Of a stretch of DNA of 64,000 nucleotides, positions 8,137 to 17,027 are shown in pieces; position 1 is the stretch's first letter; every line of letters starts with the position of its first letter. The notes under the pieces are model-generated. The model was not told the origin of the DNA, ran no database searches, and saw only the letters and a list, made by a program, of their open reading frames with translations. The translations under genes and the position numbers were made by a program. Origin of the DNA: FEN-1191 sp964528845 (GTDB lineage: Bacteria; Pseudomonadota; Gammaproteobacteria; Steroidobacterales; Steroidobacteraceae); contig CAZGVE010000001.1 of the NCBI GenBank assembly GCA_964528845.1, forward strand, positions 1 to 64,000, read 5' to 3'.

Positions 8137-9354
8137 ATGGGTCTGACTCTAAAGCGTGACCTGCGCACCGGAGCGGCCGTATGGAGCAGCTATCGCGTGC
8201 CCTCGGTGAAAGGCCACCGCCTGACACGCTCGACTCGCGCGGACATCGTGATCGTCGGGGCGGGTATCACTGGAGCCATGGTGGCACAGCGGTTGGTCGC
8301 GGCGGGCATGCGACCGCTGATCATCGATCGCCGTCGCGCCGCGCTGCTGGGGTCGACCGCGGCGAGCACCGCGCTCCTGCAGTTCGAGCTCGACACGCCC
8401 CTGAGCGAACTCAGCTCCGTCCTCGGCCGGAGGCGGGCAGAACGGGTCTGGCTCGCCTCCCGGGAGGCCGTCAATGATTTGAGAACACGGAGCACCCGGA
8501 TGGGTCTCCAGTGTCAATTCGAGTCCTTGCCGTCGCTGTACCTGGCTGGCGACCGGCTCGACCCGAAGGGATTGCGGCGGGAGGCCCGTGCCCGGCAGCG
8601 CATAGGACTACCCTCCGAATACCTGGACCGCCGATCGCTGCGCCGTCATTTCACGATTCACCGAGCCGCCGCGTTGTTGAGTCATGGCAATGCTCAGGCC
8701 AATCCCGTTCAACTCGCCGCGGGGTACCTGCGTGCGGCGATCCGGGGTGGTGCCCGAATGCACGGTCCTCACGAGGTCGTCGGTCTGCACAGCGGACGAT
8801 ACGAGGTCACTCTCTCGACTGCAGATGGACTGGAGCTGCGTGCGAGGCGGGTGGTGTTGTGCACCGGTTACGAGGTGGCCAAGATCGTGTCCGCGCCGGG
8901 TGACTCGGTCCACTCGACCTGGGTATTAGCCACGCGCCCGCAGTCCCGGCGTGTTTGGCCCCAGCGGGCGCTGATCTGGGAAGCCGCGGAGCCCTATCTC
9001 TACCTGCGAACTACCGCGGATGGTCGGGTGATTTGCGGCGGTGAAGACGCCCCGTTCTCGAGCCCGCTCCGGCGCGACGAGCTGACGCCGCGCAAGATCC
9101 AGCGCCTCTCGAGCAAGCTGGGACTGCTGTTTCCACACCTGGATGCACGTCCCGAATTCTCATGGGCCGGGAGTTTCGGCTCGAGCACGACCGGCCTTCC
9201 GACGATTGGTGCAGTTCCAGGCTACCCGAAGTGCTACGCCGCGATGGGATTCGGCGGCAATGGCATCACCTTTTCGATGCTGGCAGCACGGCTGCTCGTC
9301 GGCGCGATCATGGGGAGGACGCACCCGGACGCGCCGCTGTTCGCCTTTCGCTAG
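8137..9354 (+). CDS. FAD-dependent oxidoreductase, DAO (amino-acid oxidase-like) family
   Basis: This 405-residue flavoprotein has the dinucleotide motif VGAGITGAMVAQRL (G41, G43, G46) after an N-terminal stretch of about 35 residues. The DAO-type substrate domain follows, and the C-terminal FAD loop is GLPTIGAVPGYPKCYAAMGFGGNGITFSMLAA. Family members oxidise C-N bonds of amino acids or amines and pass electrons to oxygen or a quinone; the substrate is not evident. GAGGG lies nine bases before the ATG. It follows the ferritin-like and repeat-protein genes within 30 bp and may share their transcript. The stop codon falls within a 16-bp tandem duplication. Confidence 0.88.
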   Translation: MGLTLKRDLRTGAAVWSSYRVPSVKGHRLTRSTRADIVIVGAGITGAMVAQRLVAAGMRPLIIDRRRAALLGSTAASTALLQFELDTPLSELSSVLGRRRAERVWLASREAVNDLRTRSTRMGLQCQFESLPSLYLAGDRLDPKGLRREARARQRIGLPSEYLDRRSLRRHFTIHRAAALLSHGNAQANPVQLAAGYLRAAIRGGARMHGPHEVVGLHSGRYEVTLSTADGLELRARRVVLCTGYEVAKIVSAPGDSVHSTWVLATRPQSRRVWPQRALIWEAAEPYLYLRTTADGRVICGGEDAPFSSPLRRDELTPRKIQRLSSKLGLLFPHLDARPEFSWAGSFGSSTTGLPTIGAVPGYPKCYAAMGFGGNGITFSMLAARLLVGAIMGRTHPDAPLFAFR

Positions 9355-9382
9355 CGGTGCTGCGCGCTAGCGGTGCTGCGCG
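9351..9382. repeat. 16-bp perfect tandem duplication at the end of the FAD oxidoreductase gene
   Basis: CTAGCGGTGCTGCGCG occurs twice back to back (9351-9366, 9367-9382). The first copy contains the TAG stop (9352-9354); the second lies in the short gap before the convergent oxidoreductase stop. Confidence 0.9.
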
Positions 9383-9395
9383 CGATTCGCGGCAA

Positions 9396-12300
9396 TCAGA
9401 CCAGCACGCGCTCGATCCCTCCGGCATTCGCACGCCCGACGTACTCCGCCATCCAGTTGCCACCGAGCACGTGCCGCGCGATCTCGACCACGATGTAGTC
9501 GGCGTCGACCTCAGCGTCATCGTTGTAGCGTTTCAGTCCCTGCAGGCAGGACGGACAGGAGGTCAGCACCTTGATCGGGGCTGCCGCGCCCGGACCCGCT
9601 GGGTCAGCCCGCAGCTTCGCCGCCCCGGCCCGGATCTCCTCTTCCTTGCGGAAGCGCACCTGGGTCGCGATGTCGGGGCGAGTGATCGCGAAGGTTCCGG
9701 CTTCGCCGCAGCAGCGGTCGTTCTTCTCGATGCGGCCGTTCTGCGTCTCGTTCATCAGCGCGTTGACTACTTTGAGCGGCTCATAGGTCTTCATCGGCGA
9801 ATGGCACGGGTCGTGGTACATGTAGCGCGTGCCGGTCACGCCTTCGAGCCGTACGTTCTTCTCCATCAGGAATTCGTGGATGTCGATGATGCGGCACCCA
9901 GGGAAGATGTCCTCGAACTTGTAGCCCTGCAGCTGGTCGTAGCAGGTGCCGCAGCTGACCACCACGGTGCGGATATCCAGGTAGTTCAACGTATTGGCCA
10001 CGCGATGGAACAGCACGCGATTGTCGGTGATGATCTTCTCGGCTTTGTCGAACTGACCGGCACCGCGCTGCGGATAGCCGCAGCACAGGTATCCGGGCGG
10101 CAGCACCGTCTGCACGCCGACGTGCCACAGCATCGCCTGGGTCGCGAGACCGACCTGCGAGAACAGGCGCTCGGAGCCGCAGCCCGGAAAGTAGAACACC
10201 GCCTCGGTATCGCTGCTGGTGGCCTGCGGGTCGCGGATGATCGGTACGTAGTCGGCGTTCTCGATGTCGAGCAGCGCCCGGGCGGTCTTCTTCGGCAGGC
10301 CTCCCGGCATCTTCTTGTTCAGGAAATGGATCACCTGCTCGCGCACCGGCGCCTTGCCAGTAGTCGCCGGTGGATGGCGGGTCTGCGCGCGCGCGAATCC
10401 GGCGACCAGCCGGCTCGCGCTGCGCTGCAGCCGGAAGCCCCAGTCCATCATCAGCTTGCGCCCCAGCCGGATGGTCTCCGGGTTGGTCGCGTTGAGGAAC
10501 CACATCGAGGCTGCGGTACCCGGGTTGAAGCGCTTCTTGCCCATGCGGCGCAGCAGGTCGCGCATCGCCATCGATACGTCACCGAAGTCGATGTCCACCG
10601 GACAGGGCGCTTCGCACTTGTGGCATACCGTGCAGTGATCGCCGACGTCGGAAAACTCGTCCCAGTGCCGGATGCTGACGCCGCGTCGGGTCTGCTCCTC
10701 ATACAGGAACGCCTCGATCAGCAGCGAGGTGGCCAGGATCTTGTTGCGCGGACTGTAGAGCAGGTTCGCGCGCGGCACGTGTGTCGCACACACCGGCTTG
10801 CACTTGCCGCAGCGCAGGCAGTCCTTGATCGCCCCGGAGATCGAGCTGATGTCGGACTGCTGCATGATCAGCGATTCGTGCCCGAGCAGGTTGAAGCTCG
10901 GCGTGTAGGCATTGCGCAGGTCACCGCCGGGCATCAGCTTGCCCTGGTTGAACCGGCCCTGCGGATCGATGCGGGTCTTGTAGGCCTGGAAATCGCGCGT
11001 CTCGTCCGGCGAGAGGTATTCCAGCTTCGTGATGCCGATGCCGTGCTCGCCCGAGATCACGCCGTCGAGCGAACGCGCAAGAGCCATGATGCGCGCCACC
11101 GCGGCACTCGCCGCCTGCAGCATCCCGTAGTCGTCCGAATTGACCGGGATGTTGGTGTGCACGTTGCCGTCTCCGGCGTGCATGTGCAGCGCGACGAACA
11201 CGCGGCTGCGCAGCACGCGACGGTGCGCATCGTCGCAGGCGCCGAGGATCGGCGCGAACATGCGCCCATTGAACACCTGCTCCAGCGCCGCCCGCACCTC
11301 CCGCTTCCACGACACGCGGATGGTGCGGTCCTGCAATACGTCCAGCAGCCGCAGCGCAGGGTCGCGCATGGCGCGTGCGCGCAGCTCCGGCACGAGCTCC
11401 TCGAGCCCGAGCCGGCCGAGCTCTGTGAGCATGCCTGCCAGGCCGGAGTCGAGCTTTGAGCCCAGCGTCTGCCAGCGCTCACGCACCTGGCCGAGCAGCT
11501 GCTGTGCCTGACTCAGGCGTTCGCCTAAGGATTCGGCGACGGTCGGTCCGCCCGGTTCGCCGTCTTCGGCGCGTGCGAGCGGCGGCGGCGCGGCGAACAC
11601 ACGCGCGAGCTCATCGATCAATGCGATCTTGTTCGCGATCGAGAATTCGATATTGATGCGCTCGATGGCATCGGTGTACTCGCCCATGCGTTCGAGCGGG
11701 ATCACGACGTCTTCGTTGATCTTGAACGCGTTGGTGTGCCGGGCGATCGCCGCGGTGCGCGCGCGATCCAGCCAGAATTTCCGGCGCGCCTCGGCGCTCA
11801 CCGCGACGAAGCCTTCGCCACTGCGTGCGTTGGCGATACGCACGACCTCGGAGGCGGCGCTGGCCACCGCCTCGGCTTCGTCGCCGACGATATCCCCGAA
11901 CAGGGCCATCTTCGGCAGCACGCCGCGTTTGGACTTGGTGGTGTAGCCGACCGCCCTCAGGTAGCGCTCGTCCATGTGCTCGAGCCCCGCGAGCTGCACT
12001 CCGGCGTCCGCGCGGCCCTCGAGGAAGCGCTTGATCTCGACGATCGCCGGAATCGCATCGCGCGCCTGGCCGAAGAATTCGAGGCATACCGTGCGCGTGT
12101 GGGCCGGCATCCGGTGCAGTACCCAGCGCGCCGAGGTGATCAGGCCGTCGCATCCCTCTTTCTGGACGCCCGGCAGTCCGCCGAGGAATTTGTCGGTCAC
12201 GTCCTTGCCGAGCCCGATGCGGCGGAAGCTGCTGCCGGGGATCGTCAGATGCTCCGTGCGCAGCACCCGCGCTCGTTCGGGCGGCGCGCCGCCGTCCTTC

Positions 12301-13367
12301 CAGTTCAGCTCGAACTGCACCGTCTCGACATCGTGGATCTTGCCGCGGTTGTGCGCGAGGCGCGTGACCTCGAGCCAGTTGCCTTCGCAGTCGACCATGC
12401 GCCACCAGGCAAGATTGTCGACCGCCGTGCCCCACAGCACGGCCTTCTTGCCGCCGGCATTCATCGCGATGTTGCCGCCGATGCAGGAGGCGTCAGCCGA
12501 GGTCGGGTCCACGGCGAACACCAGGCCGGCCTTGTCGGCAGCGTTGGCCACGCGCCGCGTCACGACGCCGGCTTCGGAGAAGATCGTCGGCACCGGAGTG
12601 TCGAGTCCGAGCAGTTCCACGGACTCGACCGGACCCAGCGCCTCGAGCTTTTCGGTGTTGATGACGGCCGAGCGCGGCGTCAGCGGAATCGCGCCGCCGG
12701 TGTAGCCGGTGCCGCCGCCGCGCGGAATGATCGTGAGCCCCAGTTCAATGCAGGCGCGCACCAAGCCGGGGATTTCGGCCTCGGCATCCGGCATCAGCAC
12801 GACGAACGGGTATTCGACGCGCCAGTCGGTCGCGTCGGTCACGTGCGAGACACGCGCGTAGGCGTCGAAGCACACGTTGTCGGCGCGGGTATGACGCGCC
12901 AGGGCATTGCGCGCGGCGCGCCGCAGACCCGCGCTGGCGGCGAGCTGGGACTCGAACTCCTCGACTGCAGCGCGCGCGGCCGCGAGCAGCTCGCCGACGC
13001 GCTCGAAGCGCTCGCCCGTGGATGGCTGGCGACGCCGGTCCACGTCATCGAGCCGGTGATGCAGCGCCGCGACCAGCAGCCGCCGGCGCTTCGGGTTCTC
13101 GATCAGGTCATCCTGCAGGTACGGATTGCGCTGCACCACCCAGATGTCGCCGAGCACCTCGTACAGCATGCGTGCCGAGCGGCCCGTGCGCCGCTCGTGC
13201 CGCAATTCGTCGAGCAGCGTCCACAGGCGCTCGCCGAGCAGCCGGATCACGATCTCGCGATCCGAGAACGAGGTGTAGTTGTACGGGATCTCGCGCAGCC
13301 GTGCCTCGCCGGCGGCGCCGTCGGCGCGCGCTTCGCGGGGGAAGTCGGGTGAGAGCTGGGCGTTCAT
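9396..13367 (-). CDS. Giant FAD-linked oxidase fused to a 4Fe-4S/CCG heterodisulfide-reductase-type module (DUF3683 family)
   Basis: This 1323-residue protein has an N-terminal DUF3683 segment (REIPYNYTSFSDREIVIRLLGE). A PCMH-type FAD-binding domain (about 150-340, with PRGGGTGYTGGAIPL) and an FAD-oxidase C-terminal domain with GEHGIG follow. Next are two ferredoxin-type clusters (CLRCGKCKPVC near 850, CTVCHKCEAPCPVD near 915) and two CCG domains (CCGYPQRG near 1092; CCGEAGTF near 1222). This is the architecture of D-lactate/2-hydroxyacid dehydrogenases fused to GlpC-like electron-transfer units. It probably oxidises a 2-hydroxyacid and feeds the respiratory chain; the substrate is unknown. 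ATG 13367 was preferred over an in-frame GTG at 13382. Confidence 0.9.
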   Translation of the reverse strand: MNAQLSPDFPREARADGAAGEARLREIPYNYTSFSDREIVIRLLGERLWTLLDELRHERRTGRSARMLYEVLGDIWVVQRNPYLQDDLIENPKRRRLLVAALHHRLDDVDRRRQPSTGERFERVGELLAAARAAVEEFESQLAASAGLRRAARNALARHTRADNVCFDAYARVSHVTDATDWRVEYPFVVLMPDAEAEIPGLVRACIELGLTIIPRGGGTGYTGGAIPLTPRSAVINTEKLEALGPVESVELLGLDTPVPTIFSEAGVVTRRVANAADKAGLVFAVDPTSADASCIGGNIAMNAGGKKAVLWGTAVDNLAWWRMVDCEGNWLEVTRLAHNRGKIHDVETVQFELNWKDGGAPPERARVLRTEHLTIPGSSFRRIGLGKDVTDKFLGGLPGVQKEGCDGLITSARWVLHRMPAHTRTVCLEFFGQARDAIPAIVEIKRFLEGRADAGVQLAGLEHMDERYLRAVGYTTKSKRGVLPKMALFGDIVGDEAEAVASAASEVVRIANARSGEGFVAVSAEARRKFWLDRARTAAIARHTNAFKINEDVVIPLERMGEYTDAIERINIEFSIANKIALIDELARVFAAPPPLARAEDGEPGGPTVAESLGERLSQAQQLLGQVRERWQTLGSKLDSGLAGMLTELGRLGLEELVPELRARAMRDPALRLLDVLQDRTIRVSWKREVRAALEQVFNGRMFAPILGACDDAHRRVLRSRVFVALHMHAGDGNVHTNIPVNSDDYGMLQAASAAVARIMALARSLDGVISGEHGIGITKLEYLSPDETRDFQAYKTRIDPQGRFNQGKLMPGGDLRNAYTPSFNLLGHESLIMQQSDISSISGAIKDCLRCGKCKPVCATHVPRANLLYSPRNKILATSLLIEAFLYEEQTRRGVSIRHWDEFSDVGDHCTVCHKCEAPCPVDIDFGDVSMAMRDLLRRMGKKRFNPGTAASMWFLNATNPETIRLGRKLMMDWGFRLQRSASRLVAGFARAQTRHPPATTGKAPVREQVIHFLNKKMPGGLPKKTARALLDIENADYVPIIRDPQATSSDTEAVFYFPGCGSERLFSQVGLATQAMLWHVGVQTVLPPGYLCCGYPQRGAGQFDKAEKIITDNRVLFHRVANTLNYLDIRTVVVSCGTCYDQLQGYKFEDIFPGCRIIDIHEFLMEKNVRLEGVTGTRYMYHDPCHSPMKTYEPLKVVNALMNETQNGRIEKNDRCCGEAGTFAITRPDIATQVRFRKEEEIRAGAAKLRADPAGPGAAAPIKVLTSCPSCLQGLKRYNDDAEVDADYIVVEIARHVLGGNWMAEYVGRANAGGIERVLV

Positions 13368-13651
13368 CCGGGAGCGGGTCACCGGCTGTGGACTAGAGGG
13401 GTTCCAAGTCTACCCCAGGCGGATGGCAGCACCGGGGATTCCGTGGCAATCCGGACACGGCTGTTGACAGGAGTTTCCCAATAGTATCGGGCACTAACGG
13501 TTAGGGACGACGGTCGCGGGCAGCGCCCTGTCGCCAATGGGCGTCAGTCCCTCAAGGAATGGCGCACACAGTGAGCCGGGTCTCATTAAACTCTGGCGAC
13601 GATCTGGCATGCTCGCGACGAAAGGGGTCTTCGTTTCCCTGGAGCCTGACC
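13368..13651. promoter_or_regulatory. Divergent promoter region, DUF3683 oxidoreductase / DUF2844 gene
   Basis: The 284-bp spacer between divergent starts contains a perfect -35 hexamer TTGACA (13464-13469, plus strand). It is followed by an A/T-richer patch AATAGTATCGG, the best -10 candidate, though the spacing of about 15 bp is short. No stronger signal is visible for the minus-strand gene. Confidence 0.3.
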
Positions 13652-14134
13652 GTGACGCAGACGAACCGCGGCACCGTGCTCGCATGCTGCCTCGCCGGCG
13701 CATGGATGGGGCTGTGCCTGCCCGCCACGGTGCTGGCGCACCTGGGCGGCGATGCGGCTTCCGTCCATAACGACCGCGCGGCCCTCAGCGGACAGCTGCG
13801 TACGAGCTCGATGCTGCAGTACGACGCCCATGAAATGACCCTGCCCTCGGGCACCGTCGTGCACGAGTATGTCGCGCGCTCCGGCGCGGTGTTCGCCATC
13901 AGCTGGCAGGGACCGTCGCCGCCGGATCTCTCGCAGCTGCTCGGGGCCTACTTCCCGCGCTTCACCGACGCCGCCAGCGCGGCCGCGCAGGGACAGCATG
14001 GGCTGCGGCGCCAGCTGTCCTCGGTGCAAGCGGACTTCGTGGTGCAGTCGGTCGCGCACCTGCGCACTTTCCGCGGCAAGGCCTATGTGCCCTCGCTGGT
14101 CCCGGACGGCGTCGCCGTGGAGCAGTTGCCTTGA
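13652..14134 (+). CDS. DUF2844 family exported protein
   Basis: This 160-residue protein has a signal peptide cleaved near VLA-HLGG and the DUF2844 core: a Tyr/His-containing segment, then LPSGTVVHEYVARSGAVFAISWQGPSPPDLSQLLG. GTG at 13652 is chosen because GGAG lies seven bases before it and the signal peptide starts there; an upstream ATG at 13559 adds 31 residues of no recognisable character. DUF2844 genes typically precede DUF3443 genes, as here, where the next gene starts at a TTG overlapping this stop. The function is unknown; the pair may form an exported complex. Confidence 0.82.
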   Translation: MTQTNRGTVLACCLAGAWMGLCLPATVLAHLGGDAASVHNDRAALSGQLRTSSMLQYDAHEMTLPSGTVVHEYVARSGAVFAISWQGPSPPDLSQLLGAYFPRFTDAASAAAQGQHGLRRQLSSVQADFVVQSVAHLRTFRGKAYVPSLVPDGVAVEQLP

Positions 14135-15378
14135 ACCTGCGGCGCCTGCGCTGGTGCGCCGTGGGCGTGCTCGTGGCGCTCGCGGCGTGCGGCGGCGGCT
14201 CCGACACCACCGGCAGCACCACCGTATCAAACGTCACCAGTGTGTTCGCCGCCGGTGGCCCGAACGTGGTCACGATGACGGTCACCTCCGGCCCCCCCGC
14301 TTCGACCCAGAACGTCATCAACATTCCGTATGTGAGCGTGACCGTGTGCAGCAGTTCGACGAGCTGCGCGACGATCGATCACGTGCTGGTCGACACCGGC
14401 TCCTCGGGCCTGCGACTGTTGCACTCGGCCTTGCAGGCCAGCGGCATCACGCTCACGCAGCAGACCGATCCCGCCAATCAGCTGGACACGCTGGCAGAGT
14501 GCCTGCCGTTCGCCGGCGGCTACTCCTGGGGCGTGACCGCGAGCGCCGACATCCGGATCGGAGGCGAGAGCGCGAGCAACGTGCCGGTGCAGGTGATCGA
14601 CGACGACGGCAGCTATGCGCCGGCCGTACCGAAGTCCTGCAAGGCCTATGGCGTGAACGAGACCGTCAGCTCACTGGACGCCAACGGCCTGCTCGGCGTG
14701 AGCGTGCTCGCGCAGGACTGCGGCATCCATTGCGCCAGTCTGGCGAACAACGGCCGCTATTTCAGCTGCAGCGCCAGTGCGTGCGCGCCCGCGGCGGCGC
14801 CGCTGCAGAACCAGGTCGTGAACCCGGCGACGCTGTTCGCGACCGACAACAACGGCGTGATCCTGCAGCTGCCGGCGATCCCGGCGGCAGGGGCCCCGTC
14901 TGCCACCGGCTATCTGGTGTTCGGCATCGGCACGCAGAACAACAATGGCCTCGGCACGGCCACCGTGCTCGTGAGCGACAACAACGGCGAGTTCGTGACC
15001 AGCTTCAACGGCCAGCTGCTCAGCGGCAGCTTCATCGACTCCGGCTCCAACGGCCTGTACTTCACCGACAGTGGCCTGCCGATGTGTCAGGGCAGCGCAA
15101 CGCAGTTCTACTGCCCCGCCACGACGCAGGACCTCTCCGCGACCAATCAGAGCCAGACCGGCGTGCTGCTGCCGACCAGCTTCTCGGTCGCGAACGTGCA
15201 GGCGCTCAGCAAGTCCAACTTCGCGCTCGACGACGTGGCGGGCGGACTCGGCTCGAACGTGAACCTGACCGGCAACTACTTCGATTGGGGCCTGCCCTTC
15301 TTCTACGGCCGCACGGTCTATGTCGCGATCGAGGGTATGACGGCGGGCGGCTCGATGGGCCCGTACTACGCCTACTGA
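14131..15378 (+). CDS. DUF3443 family lipoprotein, retropepsin-like fold suspected
   Basis: This 415-residue lipoprotein has a lipobox (ALAAC, Cys at about 20). The body contains VLVDTGSSGLRLL near residue 85 and FIDSGSNGLYFTDSG near 301. These two D-[TS]-G-S motifs about 215 residues apart resemble the twin aspartates of pepsin-type proteases, so an aspartic-protease-like fold is a fair inference, not proof. The start is TTG at 14131, overlapping the DUF2844 stop (TTGA), with GGAG eight bases upstream. Cysteines are abundant, as expected for a periplasmic protein. Its 3' end overlaps the convergent M28 gene by seven bases. Confidence 0.85.
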   Translation: MNLRRLRWCAVGVLVALAACGGGSDTTGSTTVSNVTSVFAAGGPNVVTMTVTSGPPASTQNVINIPYVSVTVCSSSTSCATIDHVLVDTGSSGLRLLHSALQASGITLTQQTDPANQLDTLAECLPFAGGYSWGVTASADIRIGGESASNVPVQVIDDDGSYAPAVPKSCKAYGVNETVSSLDANGLLGVSVLAQDCGIHCASLANNGRYFSCSASACAPAAAPLQNQVVNPATLFATDNNGVILQLPAIPAAGAPSATGYLVFGIGTQNNNGLGTATVLVSDNNGEFVTSFNGQLLSGSFIDSGSNGLYFTDSGLPMCQGSATQFYCPATTQDLSATNQSQTGVLLPTSFSVANVQALSKSNFALDDVAGGLGSNVNLTGNYFDWGLPFFYGRTVYVAIEGMTAGGSMGPYYAY

Positions 15379-17027
15379 CGCCGGAACTCCGAATCCGCCC
15401 GCCATTCCGGCCACTTAGCTGCTGATACGAGATTCACGCCGACGCGATACAGTGCGGTCGCGTCCTCGGCGGCGCCGCGCAGGTCCCAGTCCGGGTAGAC
15501 CTGGTCGGCTGGCGAGTGGTAGCGCTCGCTCTCATACCGTTGGTACTGCCGCTCGCCATACCCGGCGGGCTTGCCGCGGACGTCCGTGCCGGCGTCGAAG
15601 TACAGCCCCGGGACACCAACGCGTGCGAAGCTGAACTGGTCGGAGCGGAAGTACCGGCCCTGCTCGGGCTTCTGATCAGGCACCACGATGCGCTGCTGCG
15701 CCTTGAGCACGTGTGCCAGGTCGTCCTCGAGCGAGTTCTCGCCATACCCGATCACCTGCGCATCGCGCGTGCGACCCCAGGTACCGAGCGCATCGAGGTT
15801 GAGGTCCGCTAGCGTCCGATCGAGCGGATACAGCGGATGCGCCGCGTAATATTGCGAGCCGAGCAGCCCCTGCTCCTCGCCGGTCACGGCCATGAACAGG
15901 ATCGAGCGCGCGGGCCGCGGATGACTCTGGTGGAACAAGCGCGCGATCTCCAGCACGCTCGCGACGCCGGAAGCGTTATCGACCGCGCCATGGAAGATCT
16001 GCGTTCCTTGCTTGTCTTCGTGGCGTCCGAAGTGATCCCAGTGGGCCGTGTAGATCAGATACTGCCCTTGCAGCTTCGGGTCGGTACCCGGCAGCAGCGC
16101 CACGACGTTGTGCGATTGCACCGGCCGCAGCACGTTGGTGATGCTGACGCTGACGCTGGCATTGAGTGGCACCGGCCGGAACTCGCGGGTACGCGCCCGT
16201 GCCTTGAGCGTATCGAAGTCCTGGCCCGCCTGGGCGAACAGCGCCCGGGCCTTCTCGACGGTGATCCATCCCTGCATCGCGACTCGGTCCGCATTGCCGT
16301 TCGCATTCGCGAGCGTGAACGCCTCCCCGCTCCAGGAATGCGCGACGACACTCCAGTCGTATGCCGCGGGTTCGGTCTCATGCACGATCAGCACACCATC
16401 GGCCCCCAGCTTGGCGCCGATTTCATACTTATAGGTCCAACGCCCGTAGTAGGTCATGGCCTTGCCCTTGAACATCCGCTCGTCGAGCTGGCCGGGGTGC
16501 GCCGGATCCTCGACCGGCGGATCGTTGATCAGCATCACGAGCGTCTTGCCGTGGGCGTCGAGCCCCTTGTAGTCGTCCCAGTGGTACTCGGGTGCCTGTA
16601 CGCCGTAGCCCACGAATACCAGAGGCGAATCGGTGAGCGACACTTTCGGCACGACGCGCGCCGTGGTCGCGACGAAATCCGCCGGCCACTGCATCGGGAT
16701 CGGGTGCCCGCCCGCCTCCAGGTCCAATACCGGGGTACCCGCGATTCCGACCAGCGGCACTTGCTGCACGTAACTGCCGTCCGGATTGCCCGGAGCGAGG
16801 CCAATGCGCTTGAACTGCGCGACCAGGTACGCGACGGTCCTGTCTTCGCCTGCAGTTCCGGGCAGCCGGCCTTCGAATGCATCGGAAGACAGCATCCTGA
16901 TATGCCCGAGCAGACGCACCGGATCGACGCCGGCGGGCGCAGGAGCAGCTGCGTGAACCTGCGTCGCAGCGGCCAGCCACAGCAGCAGCGGCGCGAGTAA
17001 GACGGCGGTAGAGGCGCGAGCGCTCAG
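15372..17027 (-). CDS. Exported M28 family zinc aminopeptidase
   Basis: This 551-residue peptidase has a clear signal peptide (SARASTAVLLAPLLLWLAAATQVHA minus its ends), a PA (protease-associated) insert around 130-240, and the M28 catalytic core. The core is visible as YTAHWDHFG, GAVDNASGVASVLE, TGEEQGLLGSQYYA and DLNLDALG, giving the two-zinc ligands and the general-base Glu. M28 enzymes release N-terminal residues from peptides. No ATG, GTG or TTG exists between the end of the overlapping glycosyltransferase frame and the signal peptide. The best start is CTG at 17027, overlapping the upstream stop as CTGA. A far-upstream ATG (17174) would bury 49 residues in the neighbour. Confidence 0.85.
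   Translation of the reverse strand: MSARASTAVLLAPLLLWLAAATQVHAAAPAPAGVDPVRLLGHIRMLSSDAFEGRLPGTAGEDRTVAYLVAQFKRIGLAPGNPDGSYVQQVPLVGIAGTPVLDLEAGGHPIPMQWPADFVATTARVVPKVSLTDSPLVFVGYGVQAPEYHWDDYKGLDAHGKTLVMLINDPPVEDPAHPGQLDERMFKGKAMTYYGRWTYKYEIGAKLGADGVLIVHETEPAAYDWSVVAHSWSGEAFTLANANGNADRVAMQGWITVEKARALFAQAGQDFDTLKARARTREFRPVPLNASVSVSITNVLRPVQSHNVVALLPGTDPKLQGQYLIYTAHWDHFGRHEDKQGTQIFHGAVDNASGVASVLEIARLFHQSHPRPARSILFMAVTGEEQGLLGSQYYAAHPLYPLDRTLADLNLDALGTWGRTRDAQVIGYGENSLEDDLAHVLKAQQRIVVPDQKPEQGRYFRSDQFSFARVGVPGLYFDAGTDVRGKPAGYGERQYQRYESERYHSPADQVYPDWDLRGAAEDATALYRVGVNLVSAAKWPEWRADSEFRRQ

Noticed and set aside
9162..11459. 765-codon plus-strand open frame antisense to the FAD/Fe-S oxidoreductase
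   Set aside because: It has no recognisable domain, and it overlaps the real FAD oxidase gene and the DUF3683 gene in the wrong frame or strand.
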